Source: CAIVPM01 sp964615145 (GTDB taxonomy: Bacteria > Bacteroidota > Bacteroidia > Chitinophagales > Chitinophagaceae). From it: 64,000 bases of DNA. Positions 16,441 to 26,164 of the stretch are shown piece after piece. The position numbers and the translations under genes were made by a program. The notes beneath the pieces were generated by a model. It had not been told where the DNA came from. It worked only from the letters and a program-made list of their open reading frames with translations, and did not search any database. Location: positions 12,092 through 76,091 of the forward strand of contig CAZTOP010000010.1 of assembly GCA_964615145.1 (NCBI GenBank), given 5' to 3'. Every line of letters begins with the position of its first letter. Position 1 is the first letter of the stretch.

Positions 16441-16667
16441 TTTATTAAGACAATGCAAGATAAAATTATTTGCTTTATGTGTTATAAAAAGTTTAATCAA
16501 GGCAGCGTAAATGGAATAATTTGCATGTCGTAATTTTTTTCTGTTTGTTCAATAGGCTTATTTGTTTGTTAAAACACGCCAATGGATAATTCTCTTTTTT
16601 TTAGTGATAAAATAACCTGAATTGAATAATAGATTTGAACTCTATTCATCATTAAACGTATTATGTT

Positions 16668-19600
16668 ATGACTATTAACAGAATTAAATCAATTTGCTTG
16701 TTGGCAATTGGTATGGGGTTGTTCTCAAGTGCCAAAGCACAAGTAGTTAATGTATTAGTAGATATTTTTAATGGTTCTTCAGGTTCTACTCCTGCTACAG
16801 GAGCAAGCAATGCTACTGCTACTGCAAATTTTCCAAAAGTTGGAAACAAAGTTGTATTTAGAGCTAGCGATGGAACTACTGGAGCTAACAGTTGGATGCA
16901 TGGTACTGAGCTTTACATTTTAGATATGAGCCAAGCTGTAACTGCTAATGGTGGTACTTCTGGAACACCCTGGTCTTCTGCAACCAACCCTCGACTATTT
17001 GATTTGTTTCCTAACAATCCGAGTACGACAAGCAAATCCAGTGCACCGCAGGAGTTTGTGCAAATGGGCAATGTCGTTTATTTTGTTGCTACAAACGGTG
17101 CAAATGGTCAAGAGTTATGGAAATTAGATTTGGGAAGTGCCATTACTGACTCAGCAAGTGTTTATGGTGGTGCAGCTGATAGATATGGTATTGGAACAAA
17201 CCCCGGTGTTATAGATTTACAAGCTGGTACTACCAGTAGTAGTCCAGTATCATTATATCCATATAACGGTAAACTATACTTTGGAGCAACCCCTTCATCA
17301 GCTGTAGGTTTAGAGTTTTGGGTTTATGATCCTTCGCAAGCAATAAGTAATAATAATGGTACTTCAAGTTTTACTTCTTCAACTAATCCTAAGTATTATA
17401 ATGTTGGTACTGATGATGCAGGAGTTTTGGGTGGTTGCCAAGTTGGAACTTTTGCTCAAGGATTTTTAGGTACTGGGGGAAAAATTTATTTTACAGGAAC
17501 TAGTAGCTTAACTTACGGTGCAGAGTTGTTTGTTTATGACCCTACAACTGGTGATATGCCTTCGGTAGTAGCAGAAGTGAATCCATTTAGAGGAACAACT
17601 ACGGGTAGTAAAGTTTTTGGTTCAACCCCACAATATTTAACAGATGTTAACGGGAAAATATTTTACAGATGCCAAGGGGCAGATACAGCTTCTTCTTCAG
17701 GAGGATTTGATGCAGAATTATGGGTGTATAATCCAAGTGCTGCTATTACAGATTCTTCAAGTTTAGGAGGCCCAGCTGGAAGATTTGGAATTGGAACAAA
17801 TCCTGGTATGGTGAAAGATATTAACCCAGCTGTAAAGTCTAATGGATTTTCAAGTACTGGGTTTTTAACATTAGCAAACCCTGGGACTGGGGAACTTGGT
17901 TTACCATATAGAATTCCTCAAATAAACGGTGTGGTATATTTTGCTGCGAATGATGTAGTTACTGGTAGTGAAGTTTGGAGAAGCGATGGAACCACAGCAG
18001 GCACATATAGAGTTAAAGATATTTTCTTCAATAATACAGCAGGGAGTGGCCCAGGTTATATTTACTCGGTCTACAATAAATTAATTTTTAATGCCTATTA
18101 TGGCGATGGAAAAGGTTGTATGTGGATGTATGACCCAACCCAGGATACAACAGCAAGCATCACATTGAGTAATACTACCAATCCTGCCTTAATCAACAAT
18201 ATTGGTTTAATTACATCTTCTGGTACAATCAGAAAAGTTACAGGAATTAATGGTTTAATATATATGCAAATAGGACTATCACCTAATTATGATAATGAGT
18301 TGGCGATTTTAGATCCTGGTGTTGCTATTAGTTCATCTTTAAATTCTAGCTCTAATCCAAAATGGATTGACATAAATACAGGTGCAAGCCAAAGTACTCC
18401 TACATATTTTACAGATATAAATGGAACAATGGTTTTCCAAGGAAATAATGGGGTAAAAGGCTCTGAAATGATGAGTATGAATATTTACAACCCAATTACT
18501 GCAAGTGCAGGTGCTAATGGTAGTATAACTTTAAATGGCACAACAAATGTAAATTATGGTTATAACCAAACTTATACTATAACTCCAAGTAATGGATACT
18601 GTGTAGATAGTTTAATTGTTGATGGTGTAAAAGTTACTAGTGCTACAACTTACACTTTCAATAATGTTATTGCTGCACATACTATTAGAGCTACTTTTGC
18701 ATTAATTGTTGCACCAACCGTTACAATTTCAACTGCTACTACAACCGTATGTAGTGGCAATAGTGTTACATTTAATACAAACTCAACCAATGGCGGGGTT
18801 TCACCAGTTTTTGAATGGAGAAAAAATGGAAATAATGTTGGAAGTGGTTCTTCAATAGCTTTTACACCTGGAACTTTATCATCTGGAGACATCATTACTT
18901 GTGTTTTAACTGCTAGCAATCCTTGTTTATCTACTGTAACAAGTAACTCAATTACTGTTACTGTTATTCAAAGTCCAAATGTTGCAACAATTACGTCTCA
19001 ATCAGGGACATTAACATCTGCAACATTCTGCACATTAGGGGAGTCTAGATATTTTTATGCTAGCTTACCTAACGGAACTTGGAGTAGCACAGCTCCATCT
19101 GTTGCAAGTGTTTCAAATACTGGTTTAGTAAGTTCTGTTTCTAATGGCAATACCGCTATAAAATATACTATTACATCAACCTCTAATGGTACTGGTTGTT
19201 CTTCTGATGCGATAGTAAATGTAACTGTTGCATCAGTACCTACTCCAAATGCAATAACAGGGAATAATGAAGTTTGTGCTGGGAATACTATTGCTCTTTC
19301 TACTACTTCTACTGGCGGTGTTTGGAGCAGTTCAAATAATAAGGGTACAATAAATGCAGGAGGCGTTTATACTGGAGTAAATGCAGGTGCAGGCGAAGCT
19401 AGATATACCATCACAAATGCATCTAACTGTAGCAGCTATGCAAGTAAATCTATCACAGTAAATGCAAAACCAGGCATACCTTCAATATCTTATGCCCCAG
19501 GTACAGTAAATCCTCAATATGGTGCAGCAGGTAATTATTGCACCAATAAAACATTTACAGTAGTAGGAACCCCAGGTGGTGGTGTATGGAGTAAAACTGG

Positions 19601-20015
19601 AGTTATTTCAGTTACTACACCAGCAGGTGTTGTAAGCACAGGAAATACACCAGGAGCAGGTTCATTAACATATACATATACAACTGCAGGAGGATGCAGC
19701 AGCAGCAGAACCATTGCAAGCAATGTAGTTAGTTGTGCTTCTAGAAGTATGAATGCAGCAACGGAAACTATGTCAAGCAATTTGGAGTATGTAATGTATC
19801 CAAATCCTGCAAGAGCTTCAGTTAATATTTCAGTTGATAAATTAGTTGGCAATGGCCAAATTGTAATTACAGACCTTTATGGTAAACAACTAAAAACTCA
19901 AACATTAAGTATGGGCAGCAACTCAGTAAATATTGAGAAATTGGCTAAGGGTTTCTATTTTGTAAGTATTGTAACAAATGAAGGAAAGAAAACAGAAAAA
20001 TTGATAGTAGAATAG
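16668..20015 (+). CDS. T9SS-secreted cell-surface protein with ELWxxDGT-type repeats
   Basis: The 1115-residue protein has a signal peptide (cut near AKAQ, residue 25). About 600 residues of recurring ELYILDMSQ, ELWKLDLGSA, ELFVYDPTTG, ELWVYNPSAA and EVWRSDGTTAGTYRVKDI units match the ELWxxDGT repeat. A divergent InlB-like B-repeat follows (about 612-680, GYCVDSLIVDGVKVTSATTY), then Ig/PKD-like modules with paired Cys, and a C-terminal type IX sorting domain (YPNPARASVNISV to GKKTEKLIVE). It should be exported through the T9SS to the surface. The role is unknown; adhesion is a guess. Confidence 0.85.
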   Translation: MTINRIKSICLLAIGMGLFSSAKAQVVNVLVDIFNGSSGSTPATGASNATATANFPKVGNKVVFRASDGTTGANSWMHGTELYILDMSQAVTANGGTSGTPWSSATNPRLFDLFPNNPSTTSKSSAPQEFVQMGNVVYFVATNGANGQELWKLDLGSAITDSASVYGGAADRYGIGTNPGVIDLQAGTTSSSPVSLYPYNGKLYFGATPSSAVGLEFWVYDPSQAISNNNGTSSFTSSTNPKYYNVGTDDAGVLGGCQVGTFAQGFLGTGGKIYFTGTSSLTYGAELFVYDPTTGDMPSVVAEVNPFRGTTTGSKVFGSTPQYLTDVNGKIFYRCQGADTASSSGGFDAELWVYNPSAAITDSSSLGGPAGRFGIGTNPGMVKDINPAVKSNGFSSTGFLTLANPGTGELGLPYRIPQINGVVYFAANDVVTGSEVWRSDGTTAGTYRVKDIFFNNTAGSGPGYIYSVYNKLIFNAYYGDGKGCMWMYDPTQDTTASITLSNTTNPALINNIGLITSSGTIRKVTGINGLIYMQIGLSPNYDNELAILDPGVAISSSLNSSSNPKWIDINTGASQSTPTYFTDINGTMVFQGNNGVKGSEMMSMNIYNPITASAGANGSITLNGTTNVNYGYNQTYTITPSNGYCVDSLIVDGVKVTSATTYTFNNVIAAHTIRATFALIVAPTVTISTATTTVCSGNSVTFNTNSTNGGVSPVFEWRKNGNNVGSGSSIAFTPGTLSSGDIITCVLTASNPCLSTVTSNSITVTVIQSPNVATITSQSGTLTSATFCTLGESRYFYASLPNGTWSSTAPSVASVSNTGLVSSVSNGNTAIKYTITSTSNGTGCSSDAIVNVTVASVPTPNAITGNNEVCAGNTIALSTTSTGGVWSSSNNKGTINAGGVYTGVNAGAGEARYTITNASNCSSYASKSITVNAKPGIPSISYAPGTVNPQYGAAGNYCTNKTFTVVGTPGGGVWSKTGVISVTTPAGVVSTGNTPGAGSLTYTYTTAGGCSSSRTIASNVVSCASRSMNAATETMSSNLEYVMYPNPARASVNISVDKLVGNGQIVITDLYGKQLKTQTLSMGSNSVNIEKLAKGFYFVSIVTNEGKKTEKLIVE

Positions 20016-20048
20016 AATATTGCTTATCCCTTAAAGCAATCAATATAG

Positions 20049-20081
20049 GCCTCAAAAGTGTAATGCTTTTGGGGCTTTTTT
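20049..20081 (+). terminator. Rho-independent terminator after the first T9SS gene
   Basis: GCCTCAAAAG pairs with CTTTTGGGGC (one G-U) around seven bases, followed by six T. It lies 33 bp after the stop at 20015. Confidence 0.8.
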
Positions 20082-20109
20082 GTGAGTGAAATTTGTGTAT
20101 TGCTTTTAG

Positions 20110-20886
20110 TTAATGAAGTTGTAGTAAATGCTCAATAACTTTTTTGTTAAAAAATTCAGGCTGATCAATATTTACAACATGACCGCTATTTTCGGCAATG
20201 ATTAAGCAATGATTCGTAGTATTGTGGGTGACTAATTTTTTTATTGAAGGTAGAAACATTACGTCTTCTCTGCCCATAATGTATAAACTTGGGAGGGAGG
20301 TATTTATACTCCTAAAATCTTTCAATAATTTATTTACTTCTGCCGAGAGTTTAAACCATTTTATAAACTCATCTTGTTGTAGTTTTTTTGCCTCATTAAT
20401 AAAAAGTGTTCTTGATTTTTTGTGATTTTTTCTTGGCATAATGATGTATGCAAAAAACTTGTACAATAATAGATAAGGTATCCATTTATTAAGTAAAATA
20501 CCTATTTGCATTAATATTTGTGATCTGATATTTAATTTCATTATAGCCCCAGCCATAACTAAACTTATAACTCTGGAAGGATTAGTTTCTCCTATTTTTC
20601 TAATAATAATACTTCCCAAAGAAATACCAATAAAATGCGATTTGCTGATATTAATGTGATCTAGCAATTCAATAATATCTTGTGCTATGAGATGGAATGT
20701 ATAAGGCTGTTTTTGGTGATTGTTTTTTGAATTTCCATGCCCACGTAAGTCCAGTAATAATACATTAAAATGACTATTGAATGCTTTTATTTGTTTATAC
20801 CAAATTGCAGAACTACCACCAGCACCGTGCACAAAAGTTACCCATTGAGTAGTGTTATTATTTAAGTATGTAGTGTAGCTTAGCAA
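20110..20886 (-). CDS. Alpha/beta-hydrolase fold protein
   Basis: The 258-residue protein shows the hydrolase-fold marks FVHGAGGSSAIWY (oxyanion region), LLDLRGHGNSKN, GISLGS (nucleophile elbow, Ser about 96), a late Asp in YIMGREDVMF and a His in AENSGHVVNID, completing the Ser-Asp-His triad. Substrate is unknown. The start is TTG at 20886, the first possible start after an in-frame stop. It is downstream of tex on the same strand (41 bp) and might be cotranscribed with it. Confidence 0.82.
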   Translation of the reverse strand: MLSYTTYLNNNTTQWVTFVHGAGGSSAIWYKQIKAFNSHFNVLLLDLRGHGNSKNNHQKQPYTFHLIAQDIIELLDHINISKSHFIGISLGSIIIRKIGETNPSRVISLVMAGAIMKLNIRSQILMQIGILLNKWIPYLLLYKFFAYIIMPRKNHKKSRTLFINEAKKLQQDEFIKWFKLSAEVNKLLKDFRSINTSLPSLYIMGREDVMFLPSIKKLVTHNTTNHCLIIAENSGHVVNIDQPEFFNKKVIEHLLQLH

Positions 20887-20927
20887 GTAGATAGTAAATA
20901 TATTGTAATGATAATACCGAACAAATG

Positions 20928-23150
20928 TTATTTGCTAAACTTACCTTGTAAAGCCTTTAATGCTTGGCTCATTGATGTTTCTTTTTGTTGTTGAGGTCTA
21001 TTGTTTTTGTTGTCGGGCTTGTTTCTGTTAAATTCTTGTGTTTGTTTAATAGAGAGCATTATTCTTTTTCTTGCAACATCAACTTCTAAAACCTTTACTT
21101 GTACTTTTTGGTTAAGCTTTAAAACCTCATTTGGGTCGCTGATATATTTATTAGCAATTTCACTTATGTGCACCAAACCATCTTGCTTAACACCAATATC
21201 TACAAATGCCCCAAAGCGTGTTAAATTGGTTACAATACCTGGCACAATGGTATCAATAATTACATCTTCAATTTTAAATATCTGTGCAAATTCAAATACC
21301 TCTAATTCTGCACGAGGATCAAGACCTGGTTTTTTTAATTCTTTTAAAATATCTGTTATAGTTACTGCACCAATTTCTGGTGTTACATATTTTTTCACAT
21401 CAATTTCGTTCAGCAATTTTTCATTGCCAATTAATTCAACAACATCGATATTTACATCGTTAGCCATTTTTTCAACAATAGCATAGGTTTCAGGATGCAC
21501 AGCACTTTTATCAAGTGGATTATTACTTTCTGCAATACGTAAAAAACCTGCACATTGTTCAAATGCTTTAGCACCCAAGCGTGGTACTTTTAGCAATTGT
21601 TTTCTTTCGGTAAACTTGCCAATTTCATTTCTGTGAGCAACAATATTTTCTGCAATGCTGCTCCCAATTCCACTCACATAGCTAAGTAAATGTTTTGATG
21701 CTGTGTTTAAATTTACACCAACCTGGTTAACGCAACTTACGACTGTTTGATCTAACTTTTCTTTTAATCTAAACTGGTTAACATCGTGTTGATATTGCCC
21801 TACACCAATACTTTTTGGGTCAATTTTCACAAGCTCTGCCAATGGATCCATCAACCTTCTGCCAATGCTAACAGCACCACGAACAGTAACATCATAATCG
21901 GCAAATTCTTCCCTTGCTATTTCTGATGCAGAATAAATAGAAGCACCATCCTCATTCACCATAAAAACAGGAATATTAAGTTGCATTTGTTTGATGAATT
22001 GCTCAGTCTCCCTGCCAGCAGTTCCATCACCAATTGCAAATGCTTGTGTACTGTATTTTGAAACTAAATCTCTAATCAAATATTCGCTATGTTGCTTTTT
22101 ATTATTCTCGTGAATAAAAATTAAATCGTTGTGCAATAATGATCCTTGTTCATCTATACAAACCACTTTGCAACCAGTTCTATAGCCAGGATCAATGGCT
22201 AAAATTCTTTTACTACCCAATGGAGAGCTCAACAATAACTGACGAAGATTTTCGCTAAAAACAATAATAGCATCTTCATCGGCTTTTGTTTTTAATAAAG
22301 TCCTGAATTCTGTTTCCAGGCTGGGTTGCAGCAATCTTTTGTAGCAATCTCTTATAGCACGTTTAACTTGTATTACGCTTTCATTTAAAGATGCTGTTAT
22401 ATAAATATCTTCAATAATTTTCAAAGCAAATTCTTCTTCTGGTTCAATGCTCATTTTTAAAAATCCTTCCATAAAACCACGAAGAATAGCAAGCGTTCGG
22501 TGTGATGGAATGGTTGCTATTAATTGGTTAGAATCGAAATAGTCTTTAAACTTTACACCTTCTTCCTCTTTGCCACTAACAACACTGCTTTTAATGGTTG
22601 CATCTGTTTCAAACAACTTTCTTATTTTAGCCCTAACAGTTGCATCTTCATTAATCATTTCAGATATAATATCCCTTGCACCTTGCAATGCCTCATCTTC
22701 GGTTTTTACATTTTCTGTAATGTACTTTTTAGCTTCATCTTGCAATACAATATTTGTTTGTTGTAAGATGATTGTAGCAAAAGGTTCAAGCCCATTTTCA
22801 CGGGCAATTTGTGCTTTTGTTCTACGCTTGGGTTTGTAGGGTAGGTATATATCTTCAAGCTGTGATAATGTAGTTGCAGCGTCTAATTTCTGCTGCAATA
22901 ATTCAGTCATTTTACCTTGTTCTGTAATAGACTTTTCTATGGCTTCTTTTCTGTCAGATAAATCCTTTAAACGCTTTGCCTCGTCTTGTATTAATTGAAT
23001 TTGTACTTCATCTAAAGAACCAGTTTTGTCCTTTCTGTATCGTGCAATAAAAGGAATGGTTGAACCTTCTGCAAGTAATTGCAAAACTGTTTCTACTTGA
23101 TGTATTTTAAATTGATTATTGGCGGCAATTTGGCCTGCAAACTCTAACAT
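20928..23150 (-). CDS. tex: Tex-family transcription accessory RNA-binding protein
   Basis: The 740-residue protein follows the Tex layout: N-terminal helical region with STIPFIARYRKDKTGSLDEV, a YqgF/RNase H-like domain (ILAIDPGYRTGCKVVCID), helix-hairpin-helix repeats (LLSYVSGIGSSIAENIVAHR, LLKVPRLGAKAFEQ) and a C-terminal S1 domain (about 635-705: TRFGAFVDIGVKQDGLVHIS). Tex binds nucleic acids and RNA polymerase, a role inferred from family. The last 35 residues are Asn/Gln rich and basic. Length is normal. Confidence 0.93.
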   Translation of the reverse strand: MLEFAGQIAANNQFKIHQVETVLQLLAEGSTIPFIARYRKDKTGSLDEVQIQLIQDEAKRLKDLSDRKEAIEKSITEQGKMTELLQQKLDAATTLSQLEDIYLPYKPKRRTKAQIARENGLEPFATIILQQTNIVLQDEAKKYITENVKTEDEALQGARDIISEMINEDATVRAKIRKLFETDATIKSSVVSGKEEEGVKFKDYFDSNQLIATIPSHRTLAILRGFMEGFLKMSIEPEEEFALKIIEDIYITASLNESVIQVKRAIRDCYKRLLQPSLETEFRTLLKTKADEDAIIVFSENLRQLLLSSPLGSKRILAIDPGYRTGCKVVCIDEQGSLLHNDLIFIHENNKKQHSEYLIRDLVSKYSTQAFAIGDGTAGRETEQFIKQMQLNIPVFMVNEDGASIYSASEIAREEFADYDVTVRGAVSIGRRLMDPLAELVKIDPKSIGVGQYQHDVNQFRLKEKLDQTVVSCVNQVGVNLNTASKHLLSYVSGIGSSIAENIVAHRNEIGKFTERKQLLKVPRLGAKAFEQCAGFLRIAESNNPLDKSAVHPETYAIVEKMANDVNIDVVELIGNEKLLNEIDVKKYVTPEIGAVTITDILKELKKPGLDPRAELEVFEFAQIFKIEDVIIDTIVPGIVTNLTRFGAFVDIGVKQDGLVHISEIANKYISDPNEVLKLNQKVQVKVLEVDVARKRIMLSIKQTQEFNRNKPDNKNNRPQQQKETSMSQALKALQGKFSK

Positions 23151-23239
23151 TTTACAATATTTTTTGGGCGGCGAAGTAATGGAAAAATCAGATATACTTT
23201 TTGTTTAGATTTACTAAAACATTTAATCATTTACTAAAC

Positions 23240-23266
23240 AAAAAAAGGCGTGAATAAACACGCCTT
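23240..23266 (-). terminator. Terminator of the outer-membrane protein gene
   Basis: Read on the minus strand, AAGGCGTG and CACGCCTT form a perfect 8-bp stem with loop TTTATT followed by a run of T. It is 24 bp after the stop of the gene at 23290. Confidence 0.85.
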
Positions 23267-23289
23267 CTTAAAATTTATTATTTGTTTAT

Positions 23290-25920
23290 TTATTGCATCA
23301 TATCCATTCCACCACCTTGATCAGCTTTTGTGTTTTTGCGTTTAAATAAGCTAATATCCGTTTTTCCAAAACGATAATTAAAATTCAGCCGAACTACTTG
23401 TGGGTCTCTGAACCTATCAGTAGTTTGATAAAAGTAGTATGCATTGGTTTCCGTTTGTCTTCTACTTCTGAAAATATCATTCATGCTTAAATTAATTGAA
23501 GCAGTTTGTCCATTTTTCCAAGTCCACTCTTTTTTAAGTGCAATATCTACATCGTATAACCTAGGTAAAATATAGCCTTGAGCCAATGTTTGGTTGCCAC
23601 CACCAAACATTCCACCCATTCTTCCTCCACCACCTCCACCTTGAGCAATGATTAATTTACTTCTACTTTCCCAATTCACTTGAAAACTTAATCCTTTTGA
23701 AATTTTGAAAGTTGTATTTACTTTACCAAACCAGCTCACAAGATTATTATCGATAGTTTGATTAGGAATAGTTGCATTAATTTGTGAGTTATATAAATTA
23801 AAATTTAGCATAACATCCCACCACTTTGTAAGTGGCAATTTTTCTGTTAACTCTAAACCATAAGTGTAACTATTGTTGGCATTAATAAAGCTGCCATAGT
23901 AAAGGCTATCGCCAGTTTTATTTGTTAATCTGTTATAATCTTTATAGATGTAATTAGTAACTAAATTATTGGTGTATTTAAAATAAGCTGTAGCAAGAAA
24001 ATTTGCTCCTTTTTTATGTGCATTGTTATATGACAATTCAAACGAGTGTGTGAACTCGGGCTTTAAATTTGGATTGCCAACAGTTGGGTTTTGTGGGTCA
24101 GTAAAATCATAGCTAGGTAGTAGTTGAAAAAAATTAGGTCTATTTACTCTTCTAGAATAGTTTAATTGCAAGTCTGCCTTATCACTTAATTTATTTGTAA
24201 TAAATACACTTGGAAATAAGCTAAGTGCATATTTAATATTAAAGCTTGTAGAATCAATACCAGCAACAGTTTGAAGCGTTCCTGTATAGTCAGAACTTTC
24301 AGCTCTTAAACCCAATTGAAAACTTGTTTTTGTAACTTTAAAACTATAGGTTGTGTAGGCAGCGAGAACATTATCAATAAATTTATATCTTACACTAGAT
24401 GGGATATTAGCAATGTAGTCTAAATCGGCTGGTTGCTTAAAGTATTGATAGCTTTCAGTTTCAAAGTTTCTGTTAGCCCATCTAAATCCACCTTCAATTT
24501 TTTTTGTTTCTGATAAAAGATTTTCATAATCTATCTGAGAAGTTAAAAATTTGTTTATACCACTTGCATCTGTTTTTTGCAACAATGAATTGGCTCCGCT
24601 AGAATAGGTAGAATTATTATTAGAAATTCTATCTGAATTGCTTGAATTATAGTTAACATCAGCACCAATACTATGCCCAGCTTTAGTAAAATTGTGTTTA
24701 AAGCTTAATTGAGCACCATAGTTTTTCATATTAAAATCACTGATTGTGGTTCTGTAAGAAGTTGTGGCAGATTTGCTTGAGTCGATAGTTTGTAAACCAT
24801 CATTCATAAAACTTCCTCTATTGATATTTCCGTTAATGCTAATAGTATTTCTGTTGTCAACAAAATAGTCTAAACCGCCTCTTACAAACATAAAGTAACC
24901 ATTATTGGTTGCATCTTCTTGTGAATTTATGGTATTAACTGGTGTTGTAAAAAGTGATGTGAAAGTTTTATTGTCTGAAATGGATTTTCTTTGATTATAG
25001 TTACCGCTTAGATTAAAGTTTAACTTTCCATCTCTAAGGTTAATATCGCCACCAACATTTATTTTATATCTACTATCAATACCTGCCCTCACCCCTCCAT
25101 TGTAACCATTTTTTTTATTCTTTTTTAGAATAATATTGAGGATGCCCGCATTACCACCACTTGCATCAAATTTTGCAGATGGATTAGTAATTATTTCTAC
25201 CTTATCAATAATATCTACAGGTATTTGATCCAATGTTAATGTTGTGGGCCTTCCATCAACAAAAATTGTTGGAGTAGCATTTCTCAAGGTTACATTACCA
25301 TCAATATCTACAGATACAGATGGAATACTTTTCATTAACTCAGTTGCTGTTTGGCCAGCTGCTGTAATACTTTTATCAACATTGAATATTTTTTTATCGA
25401 TGCCTAATTCAAATTGCTGCTTTGCAGATGTTGTAACGGTTACAGCACTAAGTTCAGATGCATCTGATTCCATTTTTAAATTACCTAGGTCTTTATCTGC
25501 TAATGCCATCATTTGTTGCATTGCGTTAGCATCTGGGCTTTGTCCTTGCTGTGGCATTTTTATGCCAAAATTTATTTTTTTGTCTACATTTTTATAGCCA
25601 ATAGCCGATGCCTTAAAAGTATAGTTGCCAAATACCATTAAACCTTCTAAACTAAAGTCGCCATTTGCTTCTGTTAATACAGTTTTTAAAATAGCTTCTT
25701 TCATTTGCTTTGAAATTGTATCAAATTTATTGCCCTTTAACTGTATAGTTGCTCCTTCTATTGGTTTGCCAGTTTTGCTATCCACCATTTTTCCATAAAA
25801 ATGACCAATATTCATTTGTGTTCCCATTCTTCCACCTCCTCTATTACCACCTCCTGGCATTTGTGAGTATGAATTAAAGAATAAAAAAGTAAAGATTGTA
25901 GCTAAAAATAAATTTTTCAT
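23290..25920 (-). CDS. TonB-dependent-type outer-membrane beta-barrel protein
   Basis: From ATG 25920 the product is 876 residues: signal peptide (MKNLFLATIFTFLFFNSYSQ), a Gly/Met-rich stretch, a carboxypeptidase-like regulatory domain (about 30-110), a plug-like domain (about 150-250) with SIPSVSVDIDGNVTLRNAT and VDIIDKVEIITNPSAKFDAS, then an outer-membrane barrel (OMP_b-brl_3 type). A Gly-rich loop (GGGGGGRMGGMFGGG) sits late in the barrel. No SusD partner is adjacent, so the substrate is not glycan by context. An in-frame ATG four codons upstream (25932) is an alternative start. Confidence 0.85.
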   Translation of the reverse strand: MKNLFLATIFTFLFFNSYSQMPGGGNRGGGRMGTQMNIGHFYGKMVDSKTGKPIEGATIQLKGNKFDTISKQMKEAILKTVLTEANGDFSLEGLMVFGNYTFKASAIGYKNVDKKINFGIKMPQQGQSPDANAMQQMMALADKDLGNLKMESDASELSAVTVTTSAKQQFELGIDKKIFNVDKSITAAGQTATELMKSIPSVSVDIDGNVTLRNATPTIFVDGRPTTLTLDQIPVDIIDKVEIITNPSAKFDASGGNAGILNIILKKNKKNGYNGGVRAGIDSRYKINVGGDINLRDGKLNFNLSGNYNQRKSISDNKTFTSLFTTPVNTINSQEDATNNGYFMFVRGGLDYFVDNRNTISINGNINRGSFMNDGLQTIDSSKSATTSYRTTISDFNMKNYGAQLSFKHNFTKAGHSIGADVNYNSSNSDRISNNNSTYSSGANSLLQKTDASGINKFLTSQIDYENLLSETKKIEGGFRWANRNFETESYQYFKQPADLDYIANIPSSVRYKFIDNVLAAYTTYSFKVTKTSFQLGLRAESSDYTGTLQTVAGIDSTSFNIKYALSLFPSVFITNKLSDKADLQLNYSRRVNRPNFFQLLPSYDFTDPQNPTVGNPNLKPEFTHSFELSYNNAHKKGANFLATAYFKYTNNLVTNYIYKDYNRLTNKTGDSLYYGSFINANNSYTYGLELTEKLPLTKWWDVMLNFNLYNSQINATIPNQTIDNNLVSWFGKVNTTFKISKGLSFQVNWESRSKLIIAQGGGGGGRMGGMFGGGNQTLAQGYILPRLYDVDIALKKEWTWKNGQTASINLSMNDIFRSRRQTETNAYYFYQTTDRFRDPQVVRLNFNYRFGKTDISLFKRKNTKADQGGGMDMMQ

Positions 25921-26097
25921 TAAAATTGTCATTTGGCAAACTTCGATAAAATAATTATGTAAAAGTTTATTTTAAAGTATAAGTGGTTAATAAGCCAGTT
26001 GAAGGGTTTTGAAATCGTTGTAGTTTTTTTACCATTTAAAATAATTTCTCTTCAATTATAAAATTCATCTTTTGAAAAAAAATAAATTGCTTAACCT

Positions 26098-26127
26098 TTG
26101 TGTCATATAAGAAACCAATTACTTTTG
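26098..26127 (+). promoter_or_regulatory. etfB promoter, TTG-N19-TACTTTTG
   Basis: TTG at 26098-26100 and a perfect TACTTTTG at 26120-26127 are 19 bp apart, a textbook Bacteroidota promoter. Transcription should start near 26132, inside the MarR operator, leaving a leader of about 33 nt. Confidence 0.8.
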
Positions 26128-26130
26128 CAC

Positions 26131-26149
26131 ATAGTTGCATAAACAACTA
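26131..26149. promoter_or_regulatory. MarR operator at the etfBA promoter
   Basis: ATAGTTGCATAAACAACTA, core AGTTG-N6-CAACT, is identical over 19 bp to the reverse complement of 10685-10703 at marR. It begins three bases after the -7 box and covers the start of transcription, so a bound repressor would block initiation. Confidence 0.8.
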
Positions 26150-26164
26150 AATAAATTTAGTATA

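Noticed and set aside
16668..20015. Repetitive DNA in the first T9SS gene as a repeat array or CRISPR
   Set aside because: The repeats are protein-level ELWxxDGT units of varying DNA sequence, not constant repeats with spacers.
21001..21486. 161-codon open frame opposite tex
   Set aside because: It is a shadow of a strongly conserved gene in a low-GC genome, with no family features.
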